This document shows positions 24,633-34,691 of a stretch of 64,000 nt of DNA, piece after piece. How positions within the stretch are numbered: position 1 is the stretch's first letter; each line of letters starts with the position of its first letter. The stretch is from Actinomyces radicidentis. GTDB lineage: Bacteria; Actinomycetota; Actinomycetes; Actinomycetales; Actinomycetaceae. The notes beneath the pieces were generated by a model, which saw nothing but the letters and a program-made list of their open reading frames with translations, had not been told where the DNA came from and searched no databases. A program made the translations under genes and the position numbers. The stretch lies in contig NZ_CP014228.1 in the NCBI RefSeq assembly GCF_001553565.1, positions 372,001-436,000 of the forward strand. The letters are read 5' to 3'.

Positions 24633-27142
24633 GGGTGGGAGAAGGTCGTGTTCGGCTTCGAGGACACCGTCCAGGCCTCGGGCGCGATCGTCGCCTTGAG
24701 CGACAAGAGCACGTGAGAGTAGGTCCTCACGTCCGCCGCCTCCGTCCGGGTGAGGACGGCATTGGCCAGGTCCCCGTTCCCGGAGCGGTAGAGGCCGCGG
24801 TAGAAGAAGAACGCCATGTAGATGCTCCCGGCGGTCTGAGCCCCTGCCCGACGGGCTGGAGCCACGAGGGACCGCACCATGGCGTCGTCCGCGTAGACCC
24901 CGTAGGCGAGGGCGACGTAGGCGTTCTGGGCGACCGCGTGGGACACGGGGGTTCTGCTCGCCGTGAGCCCGTCGACGTAGACGCCGCGCTTCGCGTCGTG
25001 GAGCCTGGCGATGACGCTGGCCTTGAGCGAGGCCGCTCGGGCGCGGTACGTCGCAGCGTCACCGGCGACCCCGGCCGCCGAGGCGAGACCGCCGAGGGCC
25101 TCGTAGGCGGCGACGGCGAAGACGGTGACGACCGTCTTGTACCGGGTGCCGTCGACGTCGTACCCGGGGAGCTCAGAGCGGGGCCAGTCGACGAGGTCCG
25201 TCGTGCCCGTGGACGCCACGAGCCCGCTCGTCCGGTCGAGGGCGACCGTCGCCTCGACCTGCGACCTGACCCGGGTGCAGACGCTCCTGACGTAGGAGGC
25301 GTCACCGGCGCGGAGGTAGTCGTCGCGCACACCGATCGCCGTCATGAGCCGGTACTCGGTGTACTGGGAGGGGTTGGCCAGGAGCCAGCGCCACGTCGCC
25401 CGGACCGACATCTCGTCGCCGCCGAGGGCGTAGACGAGGGGCTGGACAACCAGCAGGTCCCCCTCGTACGGCCGGCGCTCGCGAGTCACCGAGTCGTCGA
25501 TGGAGTCCGAGGCCGTCGCGGCGACGGAGGTCCTTCCGAGCTCGACGACGTCCTGCAGCAGGGACGAGCTCGAGGTGAGGGAGCCCGTGAGCCCGGTGGG
25601 GATCGACGTCTGGAGCGCACTCACCCGGGAGGCCGTCAACGTGCCCGGGTAGTTGGAGATGGTGACGTACCAGAAGCCCTTGAGCGAGAACCCGCTGAAG
25701 GTGACGTCGGTGCCCCGGAAGGTCCAGGTCTCGTCGTAGTGGTTCCCGGTCCGCATCGAGGAGACGGCCTTGCCCCCGCTCAGCTCCTCGCCGAGGTGGA
25801 CGCGCACGGCCGTGCGCGTCGACGCCGTCGCCGTGAGGCGGACGTCACCGATCACCTCCTTGGCGAAGGCGACGGTCCAGGAGCCATCAGCGTTCCGAGT
25901 GACCGAGCTCGGAGCCACCGCGGTGCGCACGGCGCTGCCGGCCAGGGCGGGCGTGAGCGTCCACCCCGCCGGCATGGCCACGAGAGCCGGCGTCGCCCAT
26001 CCGGTCGTGCCGGAGAGGGCTGAGGCGTCCTGCCAGCCGTAGGGGAACTTCGTCGTGTCCACGTTCTGCGCCAGCTCGGTGTAGTAGCCCGTCCCGATGG
26101 AGGTCCCGGAGGTGCCGTAGACGACCTCGTCCATGGCGGCGATCTGCGTGCGGGTCCTGTCCGCCGCGGAGTTGTAGAGGATCGAGCTGCTGCCGTCGGC
26201 GTAGAAGGCGGTGAGCTGGACGAGGACGCCGGAGGTCGCAGCCTGCGAGTAGGAGAAGAGACCGACGACGTTGAGGTCGACCTTCATGGCGCTCGTGACG
26301 TCGTAGGCGTTGTAGCTCACGGCGTTCCTGGCACGCCGCTCGGGCCCGACGCCGACCTCCGTACCGTTGACGTAGACGTTGAAGACGTGGCGGCGCGACG
26401 CCTCGGTATCCAGCGCCGTGGCCGTGAGGACGACCTTCTCGGGCGCGCTCGGCACCGTGACCTTCGCGCGCATGAGGTTGGAGACACTGGTCGTCGGCGT
26501 CCACACGAGGGACGTCGAGCGCAGCTGGGAACCGACGGCGGTGACGAAGGGGGCCCGCACGGACACGCGGGAGGTACCGGACGAGTCCGTGGAGGTGACG
26601 CGCCAGTAGTAGAGCCGGTTGTCCTCGAGTGCGGCGGCGAGGGCCGGAGCCGTGACCGAGGTCTGGGCGTCGGAGCGGATGGTGCCCGTCGTGGCGACCG
26701 GCGTGGCGGAGTCCTTGCGCTGGAAGACGTCGATCCGGTAGGAGCTCTGCGCGTGACTGAGCGACCAGCTGAAGGTGAGGGCGCTCCTGTCAGCCGCCGT
26801 GGCGTAGTCCAGGTGGTTCACCTTGAGACCGGTCGGACCGCCCGTCGTCGTGTCCGCCGGGGCGGGGGCCGCGGCGGCGAGGCGACGGACGTTGGCGGCG
26901 CCGGTCGGGGCGGCGGTGGCCGTCTCCACGGGCCCCGGTGACGCCTGCTCCACCGGAGCGATGACGTCCGGTGCCGTCGAGGCACCGGCCTCGGCCTGCT
27001 CCTGCTCGAGCCGCGCCGTGTCATCCTCGGCAGCGGCGGCAGCGGGGGACGGAGCGACGCCGGGCACGACGCCCGCGCCGAGGAGTGCGAGGACGAGGGC
27101 GAGCAGGACGACGCGGACGCGCGAGCCGAGGGAGGGGAGCAC
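24608..27142 (-). CDS. Secreted GH78-like alpha-L-rhamnosidase, truncated by frameshift
   Basis: 844 residues as read here. A signal peptide (about 1-37, ending SPAAAAA) is followed by a fibronectin-like domain (LTFSWSLSHAQSSYRIDVFQ), beta-sandwich domains typical of bacterial rhamnosidases (TWTFRGTDVTFSGFSLKGFW) and an (alpha/alpha)6 barrel with SIDDSVTRERRPYEGDLLVV, whose acidic residues lie where GH78 places its general acid. The frame ends in TAG just after FSHPWGG, inside the barrel-to-C-domain passage. One extra G in the G8 tract gives an unbroken frame of 1010 residues. GTG 27142 lacks a ribosome site and may be leaderless. It would trim rhamnose from the cell's own or a neighbour's polysaccharide. 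Confidence 0.82.
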   Translation of the reverse strand: MLPSLGSRVRVVLLALVLALLGAGVVPGVAPSPAAAAAEDDTARLEQEQAEAGASTAPDVIAPVEQASPGPVETATAAPTGAANVRRLAAAAPAPADTTTGGPTGLKVNHLDYATAADRSALTFSWSLSHAQSSYRIDVFQRKDSATPVATTGTIRSDAQTSVTAPALAAALEDNRLYYWRVTSTDSSGTSRVSVRAPFVTAVGSQLRSTSLVWTPTTSVSNLMRAKVTVPSAPEKVVLTATALDTEASRRHVFNVYVNGTEVGVGPERRARNAVSYNAYDVTSAMKVDLNVVGLFSYSQAATSGVLVQLTAFYADGSSSILYNSAADRTRTQIAAMDEVVYGTSGTSIGTGYYTELAQNVDTTKFPYGWQDASALSGTTGWATPALVAMPAGWTLTPALAGSAVRTAVAPSSVTRNADGSWTVAFAKEVIGDVRLTATASTRTAVRVHLGEELSGGKAVSSMRTGNHYDETWTFRGTDVTFSGFSLKGFWYVTISNYPGTLTASRVSALQTSIPTGLTGSLTSSSSLLQDVVELGRTSVAATASDSIDDSVTRERRPYEGDLLVVQPLVYALGGDEMSVRATWRWLLANPSQYTEYRLMTAIGVRDDYLRAGDASYVRSVCTRVRSQVEATVALDRTSGLVASTGTTDLVDWPRSELPGYDVDGTRYKTVVTVFAVAAYEALGGLASAAGVAGDAATYRARAASLKASVIARLHDAKRGVYVDGLTASRTPVSHAVAQNAYVALAYGVYADDAMVRSLVAPARRAGAQTAGSIYMAFFFYRGLYRSGNGDLANAVLTRTEAADVRTYSHVLLSLKATIAPEAWTVSSKPNTTFSHPWGGPVAP
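24623..24630 (-). other. G8 homopolymer at the rhamnosidase frameshift
   Basis: Eight Gs in the coding strand. With eight, translation stops five codons later; with nine, it continues into the C-terminal domain. Real slippage, phase variation or a sequencing error are all possible. Confidence 0.8.
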
Positions 27143-27198
27143 GCCAGCGCTCTAGGAAGTCGGTGACCAGAAGCATCGGGGTCGAGACAGGATCGTGA

Positions 27199-28281
<1,083 letters not shown>

Positions 28282-28369
28282 GGCTCCTCATGCCGTAACC
28301 GCTGGCTGCGGGCACCGGCTCTCGGAGCGTCCGCGACCTGTGTCATCCGGTGCTCACGGGGCTCCGCCC

Positions 28370-28403
28370 CGCCATGGCGGCGGCACGTGCCGCCGCCATG
28401 GCG
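28370..28403. terminator. 34-bp perfect palindrome between rmlB and tagD
   Basis: A perfect palindrome centred on CACGTG with arms GCCATGGCGGCGGCAC, in the 154-base gap between convergent genes. No T run and no loop bases. Most likely a bidirectional terminator; a protein-binding site is possible. Confidence 0.6.
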
Positions 28404-28435
28404 CTGGCCCACGGAGGGCACGGCAGGCGGAGTCC

Positions 28436-28834
28436 TCAGGAGGTAGCCCCGTGCATGTCGCTCTTGATCTGGGTCGTTGAGACCTCCGGCGTTCGCGGCA
28501 GGTAGACGACCTCGCACAGCCCCTCCAGCTGCTCGTCGAAGCGCCCCTTCCAGTCGTCACCGATGACGAAGACGTCGATGTCGTACTTCTTGACGTCCTC
28601 GGTCTTCTGCTCCCAGGTGTCCTCCGGGATCACGAGATCCACGTAACGGATCGCCTCCAGCATGGTACGCCGCTCGTCATAGGAGAAGTACGCCTGCTTG
28701 CCCTTGCCCGCGTTGAACTCGTCCGAGGAGAGCGCCACGAGCAGGTAGTCGCCCAGTGCTCGTGCTCGTCGTAGCAGCTCAATGTGGCCGTAATGCAGCA
28801 GGTCGAAGGTGCCGTACGTGATCACGCGCTTCAT
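28436..28834 (-). CDS. tagD: Glycerol-3-phosphate cytidylyltransferase (TagD/TarD-like)
   Basis: A 132-residue nucleotidyltransferase that makes CDP-glycerol from CTP and glycerol-3-phosphate. It has GTFDLLHYGH at 8-17 with the H14-x-G-H17 signature and RTPEVSTT at 114-121, the counterpart of the RTEGISTT motif. Length and both motifs match TagD closely. ATG 28834 has GAGGT upstream. No TagB/TagF-type glycerolphosphotransferase accompanies it in the window, so CDP-glycerol may serve a GT elsewhere, or one of the LicD proteins. It is the last gene of the minus-strand series that starts near 40 kb. Confidence 0.92.
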   Translation of the reverse strand: MKRVITYGTFDLLHYGHIELLRRARALGDYLLVALSSDEFNAGKGKQAYFSYDERRTMLEAIRYVDLVIPEDTWEQKTEDVKKYDIDVFVIGDDWKGRFDEQLEGLCEVVYLPRTPEVSTTQIKSDMHGATS

Positions 28835-29009
28835 CTGACCTCGCTCATCGGGAGAGGGAATGCCCGGACGGGCCTCAGTCGCTCTGTCGGGCTGGAGAGC
28901 CGGGCGAGAGTCATCCTAGACCACGCCCCGCCCTCATTCGCCTGGGCTTCGGGGCTGTGACACGCGGGCGCCCGCTCCCCTGGCAGGCCCCGCTCGCCAC
29001 CGCCCGGCC

Positions 29010-31241
29010 TCAGCAGCCGGTGATCCGCCAGAGCGTGGCGGTGCCGCCCCGCCCCGATGACGCTGAGTCGATCCGTTCGAGGTACCGCTGCGGCAGGCGG
29101 TCGAGGGGCTCGCCCCACAGCGCCTGGCGCCCGCCCCCGGTCGTGCCGTCCTGGACGACGTCGTCGGAGTAGTAGTAGAGGGCTCCTCGCTCACGCAGGA
29201 TCTCGCACACGCGCGGGTTCGTCCCGATCTCGTCGAGGTGCTCACCGAGCCAGCGCAGGTCCCCCTCGGGCGGCTTGGGCCGGGAGGGGTAGAGCACCTC
29301 CACCCCGCCGACGCTCCACAGGTACGCGGACCCGTTGGAGGGGTCGCCGACGACGACGGCGTCCGCCGGCAGCCGTGAGGCCGCGCGACCGATGAGGGCG
29401 AGCTCCTCGCCGCCGAGCATGGCGCCGTAGGAGACCCGGTCGGGCACGTGGACGGCCTGAAGGACCTCGGCCTTGAGGGGGGCGCGCCAGGCCGGGGCGA
29501 GGACGAGTGAGGCCAGCAGGATCGTGGCCGGGACGTGGTGGCGGGCCAGGGCACGCAGGCCGGTGGCCGGTCCCCTACCGCGCGACGCCCGCCCGCCGGC
29601 ACCCGGGGCGCCCGCTCCGTCGGCGTCGCCGCCGGCCCCGGCGCCGGCCCCAGCGGCGCCGGCACCCCGCGCGGCGGCGCCGGCCGCGCTCCCCCAGCGC
29701 CGGCGGGCCTCGGCGACGCCGAAGGTCGCCAGGACGAGCATCCCGATGGTCGCCAGCGGCATGATGCGGGCGCGCTGGGTGTACCAGGGGCCGGCGAGCC
29801 CCCGCAGGGGCCAGGCGGGCCCGGAGGCGAGGAGCAGGAGGGCGAGCGCGATCCCTGTCGCGACCACCCAGCGTCGGCTCCCCGGCGCCCGCCAGGCGGC
29901 GACGGCCCCGAGGACGGCGAGCACCGCCAGGAGGAGGTTGCCGGGCACCCACGGGGTGAAGGTCGCGAGCAGCGGGTGGTCGGACACGACGGCCCAGAGC
30001 GTCTCCGCCATGTTGGCGCCGCCACGCGGGTAGCGCAGCACGGACAGCAGCGGGACCCGCATCACCCAGGCCCCGGCGACGACGAGGAGGACTCCCGCCA
30101 CCGCTGCCGTGAGCATCGAGGCCCGGGCCGCGCCGCCGCGGCCCCACGCGCGCCGCAGGGGCGCCGTGCCGGCCGCGAGCGCCACGGGCCCGGCGAGGAC
30201 GAGGAGGTTGAAGACAGCGGCCCCGTGAGCGACGAGCACGCCCAGGCAGGCCAGCGCCCCGACGCCGAGCGCCGTCGTCCGGGCGAGAGCACCGACGCGC
30301 CCCGCGGTGGCGGCGCGCACCACGAGGGCGAGCGCACCAGGCAGCACGGCGAGGCTGAGCGCGTAGGGCCAGGTGCTCGTCAGCAGGAGCAGGACCCCGA
30401 TGACGGAGCCGGACAGGGCGGTGCCGACCGCCAGGACAGCACCGTCGGCGCCGTCAGCACCGTCGGCGCCGTCAGCACCCTCGGCGCCGTCAGCACCCTC
30501 GGCACCGTCAGTACCCTCGGCACCTGCGTCGGGCAGCGAGCGGGCAGTGACCTCGCGGAGCAGCGCCGCGACCCCCAGCGGCCAGACGAGGGCGGCGAGG
30601 AGCAGCACCATGACGTTGGCGCCGGCCACCACGGAGCCGGGCAGGAGCGCCGTGAGGGCGTGCCAGCCCGTCGGGTAGTAGACGGCGTGGCCGTCGTAGA
30701 GGGAGGCCAGTCCGCCGAGCGGTGAAGCGTCTCCCTCGGCGCGGACGAAGGCGGTCGCCGAGAGGTGGAAGACGGCGTCGGAGGCCTGGGCTGGCGACTC
30801 GGGGCCGTGCGTGCCGATGATGACGGGCACGGCGGTGAGGAGCCCCGCGAGGAGGACGGCGCACGTGAGTCGTCGCCGCGCGCGTGCGCTGAGCGGCGTG
30901 GCGTCCAGGAGGGTGCGGGTCGCCGCCTCCGAGGCCACCTTCTCTCCGGCGGCGCGGCTGCGCGACCGCCACGGCCGTACCAGCGCGAGACCGAGCAGGA
31001 CGAGCGCCGCCCAGCACCAGGCCGCGGCGCCCGTGGTGAGCACCGCGCGGTCCCAGCGCTCCCCCACGGCGTGCGCGAGGACGGTGGCGGGGCCGACGGC
31101 GGCCAGGAGCAGGGCGGGCGCGGCGCCGAGCGCGCTCACCCCGCGCAGCCCCCAGGACCGCGCGAGCAGCCAGCCGGGCCCCAGCAGGAGCGCGGCGCAG
31201 GCGAGGACGGTCGGCAGCGCCGACCACCAGGACCCGTTCAT
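29010..31241 (-). CDS. DUF6541 polytopic membrane protein 1
   Basis: A 743-residue membrane protein with roughly fourteen hydrophobic segments and a C-terminal outside domain of about 130 residues ending in WRITGC. The domain includes VVVGDPSNGSAYLWSVGG and GALYYYSDD, closely matched in the paralogue at 32685 (VVLGEPTNGSAYYWALTG, GAHYYYTDA). This is DUF6541, common in actinobacterial glycan loci and probably GT-C-like; function unknown. Between two helices an 18-base DNA repeat codes a (GADGAEGADG)-type acidic loop. ATG 31241 lacks an evident ribosome site. The ordering after the dehydrogenase gene suggests one operon. Confidence 0.72.
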   Translation of the reverse strand: MNGSWWSALPTVLACAALLLGPGWLLARSWGLRGVSALGAAPALLLAAVGPATVLAHAVGERWDRAVLTTGAAAWCWAALVLLGLALVRPWRSRSRAAGEKVASEAATRTLLDATPLSARARRRLTCAVLLAGLLTAVPVIIGTHGPESPAQASDAVFHLSATAFVRAEGDASPLGGLASLYDGHAVYYPTGWHALTALLPGSVVAGANVMVLLLAALVWPLGVAALLREVTARSLPDAGAEGTDGAEGADGAEGADGADGADGADGAVLAVGTALSGSVIGVLLLLTSTWPYALSLAVLPGALALVVRAATAGRVGALARTTALGVGALACLGVLVAHGAAVFNLLVLAGPVALAAGTAPLRRAWGRGGAARASMLTAAVAGVLLVVAGAWVMRVPLLSVLRYPRGGANMAETLWAVVSDHPLLATFTPWVPGNLLLAVLAVLGAVAAWRAPGSRRWVVATGIALALLLLASGPAWPLRGLAGPWYTQRARIMPLATIGMLVLATFGVAEARRRWGSAAGAAARGAGAAGAGAGAGGDADGAGAPGAGGRASRGRGPATGLRALARHHVPATILLASLVLAPAWRAPLKAEVLQAVHVPDRVSYGAMLGGEELALIGRAASRLPADAVVVGDPSNGSAYLWSVGGVEVLYPSRPKPPEGDLRWLGEHLDEIGTNPRVCEILRERGALYYYSDDVVQDGTTGGGRQALWGEPLDRLPQRYLERIDSASSGRGGTATLWRITGC
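30438..30524 (-). repeat. 18-bp tandem repeat coding an acidic Gly/Ala/Asp loop
   Basis: About five imperfect 18-base units (AGCACCGTCGGCGCCGTC-like on the plus strand) code the GAEGADGADGADGA stretch of the DUF6541 protein. Its in-frame period allows length change without breaking the gene. Confidence 0.8.
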
Positions 31242-31301
31242 GGGCGGTGCGGACAGGCCGGGGGCGTGGACGCAGAGGTCAGCCGCGGGTGGGGCGTGGG
31301 C

Positions 31302-32597
31302 TCACTCGCCTCCGCCGATGACCAGGCGCGGGGTGCCGGCCCACAGGGCGGGGTCGGTGACGCGGCGGCCGTCGAGGAGGAGTCGCACGCCGGGCAGCTG
31401 GGCCGGGGTGAGGTCGCGGTACTCGGGGTGGTCTGCCTGGACGATGGCGAGGTCGACGGCCTCACCGAGGTGGTACGGGGTCCACCCGAAGCCAGCGAGC
31501 TCCTCGTCGGTGTACATCGGATCCTGGACGAGGACCTCGGCGCCCTTGGCGCGCAGCGCGTCAACGGTCGGGAAGACGCCGGAGAAGGCGGTCTCCTTGA
31601 CCTTCCCGCGGTAGGAGGCGCCCAGCACGACGACGCGCAGGCCCGTGAGGTCCCCGAGGACCTCCTCGGCGCGGCCGACGACGTAGTCGGGCATCGTCGC
31701 GTTGAACGTGCGGGCGGTGCGGACGACGGAGGCGTCGGGGTCCGTGGACAGGTACAGGCGCGGGTAGACCGGGATGCAGTGGCCGCCCACCGCGATGCCG
31801 GGGCGGTGGATGTGGGAGTAGGGCTGCGAGTTGCAGGCGTCGATGACCTTCTCGATGTCGAAGCCGGCCCCGTCCGCGTAGACGGCGAACTGGTTCGCCA
31901 GCCCGATGTTGACGTCGCGGTAGGTGGTCTCGGCGAGCTTGGCCATCTCGGCCGCCTCAGCCGTGCCCATGTCCCACACGCCGTTGGGGCGCGGCAGGTC
32001 GGGGCGCTCGTCGAAGTCGAGGACCTGCTCGTAGAAGGCGACGCCGGCCTGCGTGCCGGCCTCGTCGAGGCCGCCGACGAGCTTGGGGTAGCGGCGCAGG
32101 TCCGCGAAGACGCGGCCGGTCAGGACGCGCTCGGGGCTGAAGACGAGGTGGAAGTCGGTCCCCTCCTTGAGCCCGCTGATCTCCTCGATGAGGGGCTTCC
32201 AGCGGTTCCGGGTGGTGCCGACGGGGAGGGTGGTCTCGTAGGAGATGAGGGTGCTCGGCGTGAGGTTCTCAGCCAGGGAGCGCGTGGCCGCGTCCATGAG
32301 CGCGAAGTCAGGCTCCCAGGTCTCGTCGTTGACGAAGAGCGGGACGACGAGGACGACGGCGTCGGCCCCGGGGACCGCCTCGGCGTAGTCGGTGGTGGCG
32401 CGCAGGGCACCGGCGGGGACGAGGCGCTCGAGCTTCTCAGCGAGGTGCGCCTCGCCCGGGAAGGGCTCGCGCCCGGCGTTGACGGCCTCGACGGTCCTCG
32501 GGTTGACGTCGACGCCGATGACCTCGTGGCCCTTCTCGGCGTACTGGACGGCCAGGGGCAGTCCGATCTTTCCCAGGGCAACGACGGCGATGCGCAT
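31302..32597 (-). CDS. wbpA: UDP-N-acetylhexosamine 6-dehydrogenase (WbpA/WecC-like)
   Basis: A 431-residue nucleotide-sugar dehydrogenase that oxidises C6 of a UDP-HexNAc in two NAD-dependent steps. The NAD fold begins RIAVVALGKIGLPLA (G9-x2-G12), FSPERV is at 153-158, and the catalytic cysteine is C274 in GGHCIPVYP. The GGHCIPVYP form fits UDP-GlcNAc/UDP-ManNAc dehydrogenases rather than UDP-glucose ones. Together with WbpB, WbpE, WbpD and a WbpI-type epimerase elsewhere in the window it completes a path to UDP-ManNAc3NAcA, so the WbpA name is preferred over WecC. ATG 32597 has GGAAGG upstream. Confidence 0.85.
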   Translation of the reverse strand: MRIAVVALGKIGLPLAVQYAEKGHEVIGVDVNPRTVEAVNAGREPFPGEAHLAEKLERLVPAGALRATTDYAEAVPGADAVVLVVPLFVNDETWEPDFALMDAATRSLAENLTPSTLISYETTLPVGTTRNRWKPLIEEISGLKEGTDFHLVFSPERVLTGRVFADLRRYPKLVGGLDEAGTQAGVAFYEQVLDFDERPDLPRPNGVWDMGTAEAAEMAKLAETTYRDVNIGLANQFAVYADGAGFDIEKVIDACNSQPYSHIHRPGIAVGGHCIPVYPRLYLSTDPDASVVRTARTFNATMPDYVVGRAEEVLGDLTGLRVVVLGASYRGKVKETAFSGVFPTVDALRAKGAEVLVQDPMYTDEELAGFGWTPYHLGEAVDLAIVQADHPEYRDLTPAQLPGVRLLLDGRRVTDPALWAGTPRLVIGGGE

Positions 32598-32684
32598 TCA
32601 GCGGCCTTCCGAGTGGTGATCCGTGTGGTCGGGACGCCCGTCCGGGACCGCGTCAGCGCGCGGCCCCGGGTGCGTCCACGTCCG

Positions 32685-34691
32685 TCATCGTACCCATCCG
32701 CACCCGGAGATGAGCCACAGGCTGCGGGTGCCGTCGGAGGCCACGAGGGTGAGCTCGCTGCGCGGGACCTGACTCAGCTCGTTCTGCCACTTGGGCAGGG
32801 CGCCGCCGCCGGGGGCCCCGCCGCCGGTGCGGTCGGCGTCGGTGTAGTAGTAGTGGGCGCCGAGGCTGTCGAGGTCGCGGCAGACCTGGGGGTCGGTGCC
32901 GAGCCAGGCGGTGTTCGCGGCGACGTAGCTGCGCAGCTCCTCGGCGTTGGGGCGCAGCGAGGGGTAGACGACGTCGGTGCCGGTGAGCGCCCAGTAGTAG
33001 GCGGAGCCGTTGGTCGGCTCGCCCAGGACGACGGCGCCGGGGGGCAGCCTCTTCGCTGAGGACTGGAGGAACTGCGCCTCGCCGGTGGAGAGCATGACGG
33101 GCCAGACGAGCTTGTCCGGCTGGTAGGCGTAGGCGGTGATCCGCCAGTGCTCGACGGTCCGTTGCGCGGCGATGACGACGGGCACCACCGTGTAGGCGAC
33201 GACGAGCAGGGCGGCGAGGACAGCGGTGGCCGGGCGCCGCAGGCCCGCCAGGCAGCGGGCGGAGGCCAGGCGTAGGAGGGCGGCCTCCAGCCCCGTCATG
33301 GCGAGGACGAGGACCGGGATCTCCAGGAGCGGGAGGATGCGGGCGCGCTGCTTGTACCAGGGGGAGGCGAGCAGGCCCACCGACGAGGAGGTCCACACGG
33401 TCCCGAGGAAGACGATGACGACGAGGACGACGGCGAGGACGGCCCACCGGTTGCGGTGCCGGCGCAGGGCCGGGACGATCCCGAGCAGGGCGAGGACGGT
33501 GAGCCACAGGGCCCCGTCACCGCCGTAGGGGATGAGGTTGATCATGTGGTCGTCGCGCAGCATGCCGAGGACGAGGCCCTTGACGTCCCCGGTCTTGCGC
33601 CAGTAGCCGGCGAGCATGTGGAGCTGGTCCTGGAAACCGAGGAGGCCGACGACGAGGACGAGCACCGCCACGCCGATGATGAGGAGCACGGTGCTGCGGG
33701 ACCGGCCGCCGGCCGCCCAGCGGCGACGCAGCCAGCGCCCCCCGACGATGACGAGGGTCGGCACGGCGATGAGGGCGAGGTTGAAGGCGGCGGTGCCGTG
33801 GACGTAGACGACGCCGAGGACGGCGAGGAGGGCTGCGAGCAGACCGCCGGCCCGGGAGACGGAGGCGCGCCGTGGCACCTCGACCGAGCTCGGCCGCATG
33901 ACCATGACGAGGCCCAGGACGCCGGGCAGGAGGCAGACGGACCAGCCGTAGGGCCACAGGGTCGTCATCATGACGACGCGGGCGGTCGCGAAGATCGAGG
34001 CGAAGGCTCCCACGAGCAGCGGCAGCCCGTCGCGCACCCGGCGCGTGGCCGGTGAGAAGGAGGCGCCGAGGACGGAGGCCATGCCCAGCGGCCACGCCAC
34101 GGCGAGCCCGGCGACGACGGTGAGGTTGGCGGCGGCGGACACGGAGGTCGGCAGGATCGCGACGAGGGAGTGCCAGCCCGAGGGGTAGAAGTGGACCGAG
34201 CCCCAGTACATCTCGGGGAAGGCCCCCACGGGGAAGGCGTCCTGGCCGCGGCGCAGGTAGGCGGCGGCGTTGAGGTGGAAGACGCCGTCGGAGGCCTGGA
34301 GCGGGGTACCGATCCCCTTCATGCCGCGGTAGACCGCCCACCCGGAGGTGAGCGCCGCCGCCACGAGGACCACGAGGAGCGGCCACCACGGACGCGGCGG
34401 GCGCCCGGCGCCGGACGCGGCGAGGCGTCGGCGCGCCCGCCGGGTGACGAGCCGCCCCAGGAGGACGCCGAGCGCCGTGACGACGACGAGCCCGACGGCG
34501 ACGTTGCGCAGCGTCCACGGCACGTGCGCCCCGTGCATGACGACGGCGAGGCCGGCCAGGAGGAAGGCGAGGACGGCGGGGGCGCCGCCAAGCGCCTGGA
34601 GGCGCAGGACGAGGAGCGAACGCAGGACGAGGTAGCCGGGCAGCAGGAGAAGGACGAGCAGCAGGGCCCCGGCCAGCAGGGTCTCAGCCAC
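32685..34691 (-). CDS. DUF6541 polytopic membrane protein 2
   Basis: A 668-residue paralogue of the protein at 29010, again with about fourteen membrane segments and an outside C-terminal domain ending SLWLISGCGWVR. The NGSAYYWALTGTDVVYPSL and HYYYTDADR segments align with the paralogue, but it lacks the acidic repeat loop. Its first codons overlap the preceding GT2 gene by eight bases, so the two are coupled. Likely a GT-C-like transferase acting outside the membrane with a polyprenyl-phosphate sugar; this is inference from architecture only. Confidence 0.72.
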   Translation of the reverse strand: MAETLLAGALLLVLLLLPGYLVLRSLLVLRLQALGGAPAVLAFLLAGLAVVMHGAHVPWTLRNVAVGLVVVTALGVLLGRLVTRRARRRLAASGAGRPPRPWWPLLVVLVAAALTSGWAVYRGMKGIGTPLQASDGVFHLNAAAYLRRGQDAFPVGAFPEMYWGSVHFYPSGWHSLVAILPTSVSAAANLTVVAGLAVAWPLGMASVLGASFSPATRRVRDGLPLLVGAFASIFATARVVMMTTLWPYGWSVCLLPGVLGLVMVMRPSSVEVPRRASVSRAGGLLAALLAVLGVVYVHGTAAFNLALIAVPTLVIVGGRWLRRRWAAGGRSRSTVLLIIGVAVLVLVVGLLGFQDQLHMLAGYWRKTGDVKGLVLGMLRDDHMINLIPYGGDGALWLTVLALLGIVPALRRHRNRWAVLAVVLVVIVFLGTVWTSSSVGLLASPWYKQRARILPLLEIPVLVLAMTGLEAALLRLASARCLAGLRRPATAVLAALLVVAYTVVPVVIAAQRTVEHWRITAYAYQPDKLVWPVMLSTGEAQFLQSSAKRLPPGAVVLGEPTNGSAYYWALTGTDVVYPSLRPNAEELRSYVAANTAWLGTDPQVCRDLDSLGAHYYYTDADRTGGGAPGGGALPKWQNELSQVPRSELTLVASDGTRSLWLISGCGWVR

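Noticed and set aside
28282-28435. Small RNA gene in the rmlB-tagD gap
   Set aside because: The only structure is the palindrome; there is no promoter-like box, so a terminator explains it better.
30765-33059. A 764-codon plus-strand open frame opposite the dehydrogenase gene
   Set aside because: Low-complexity Gly/Val/Asp/Glu composition and no motifs; it mirrors good genes on the minus strand.
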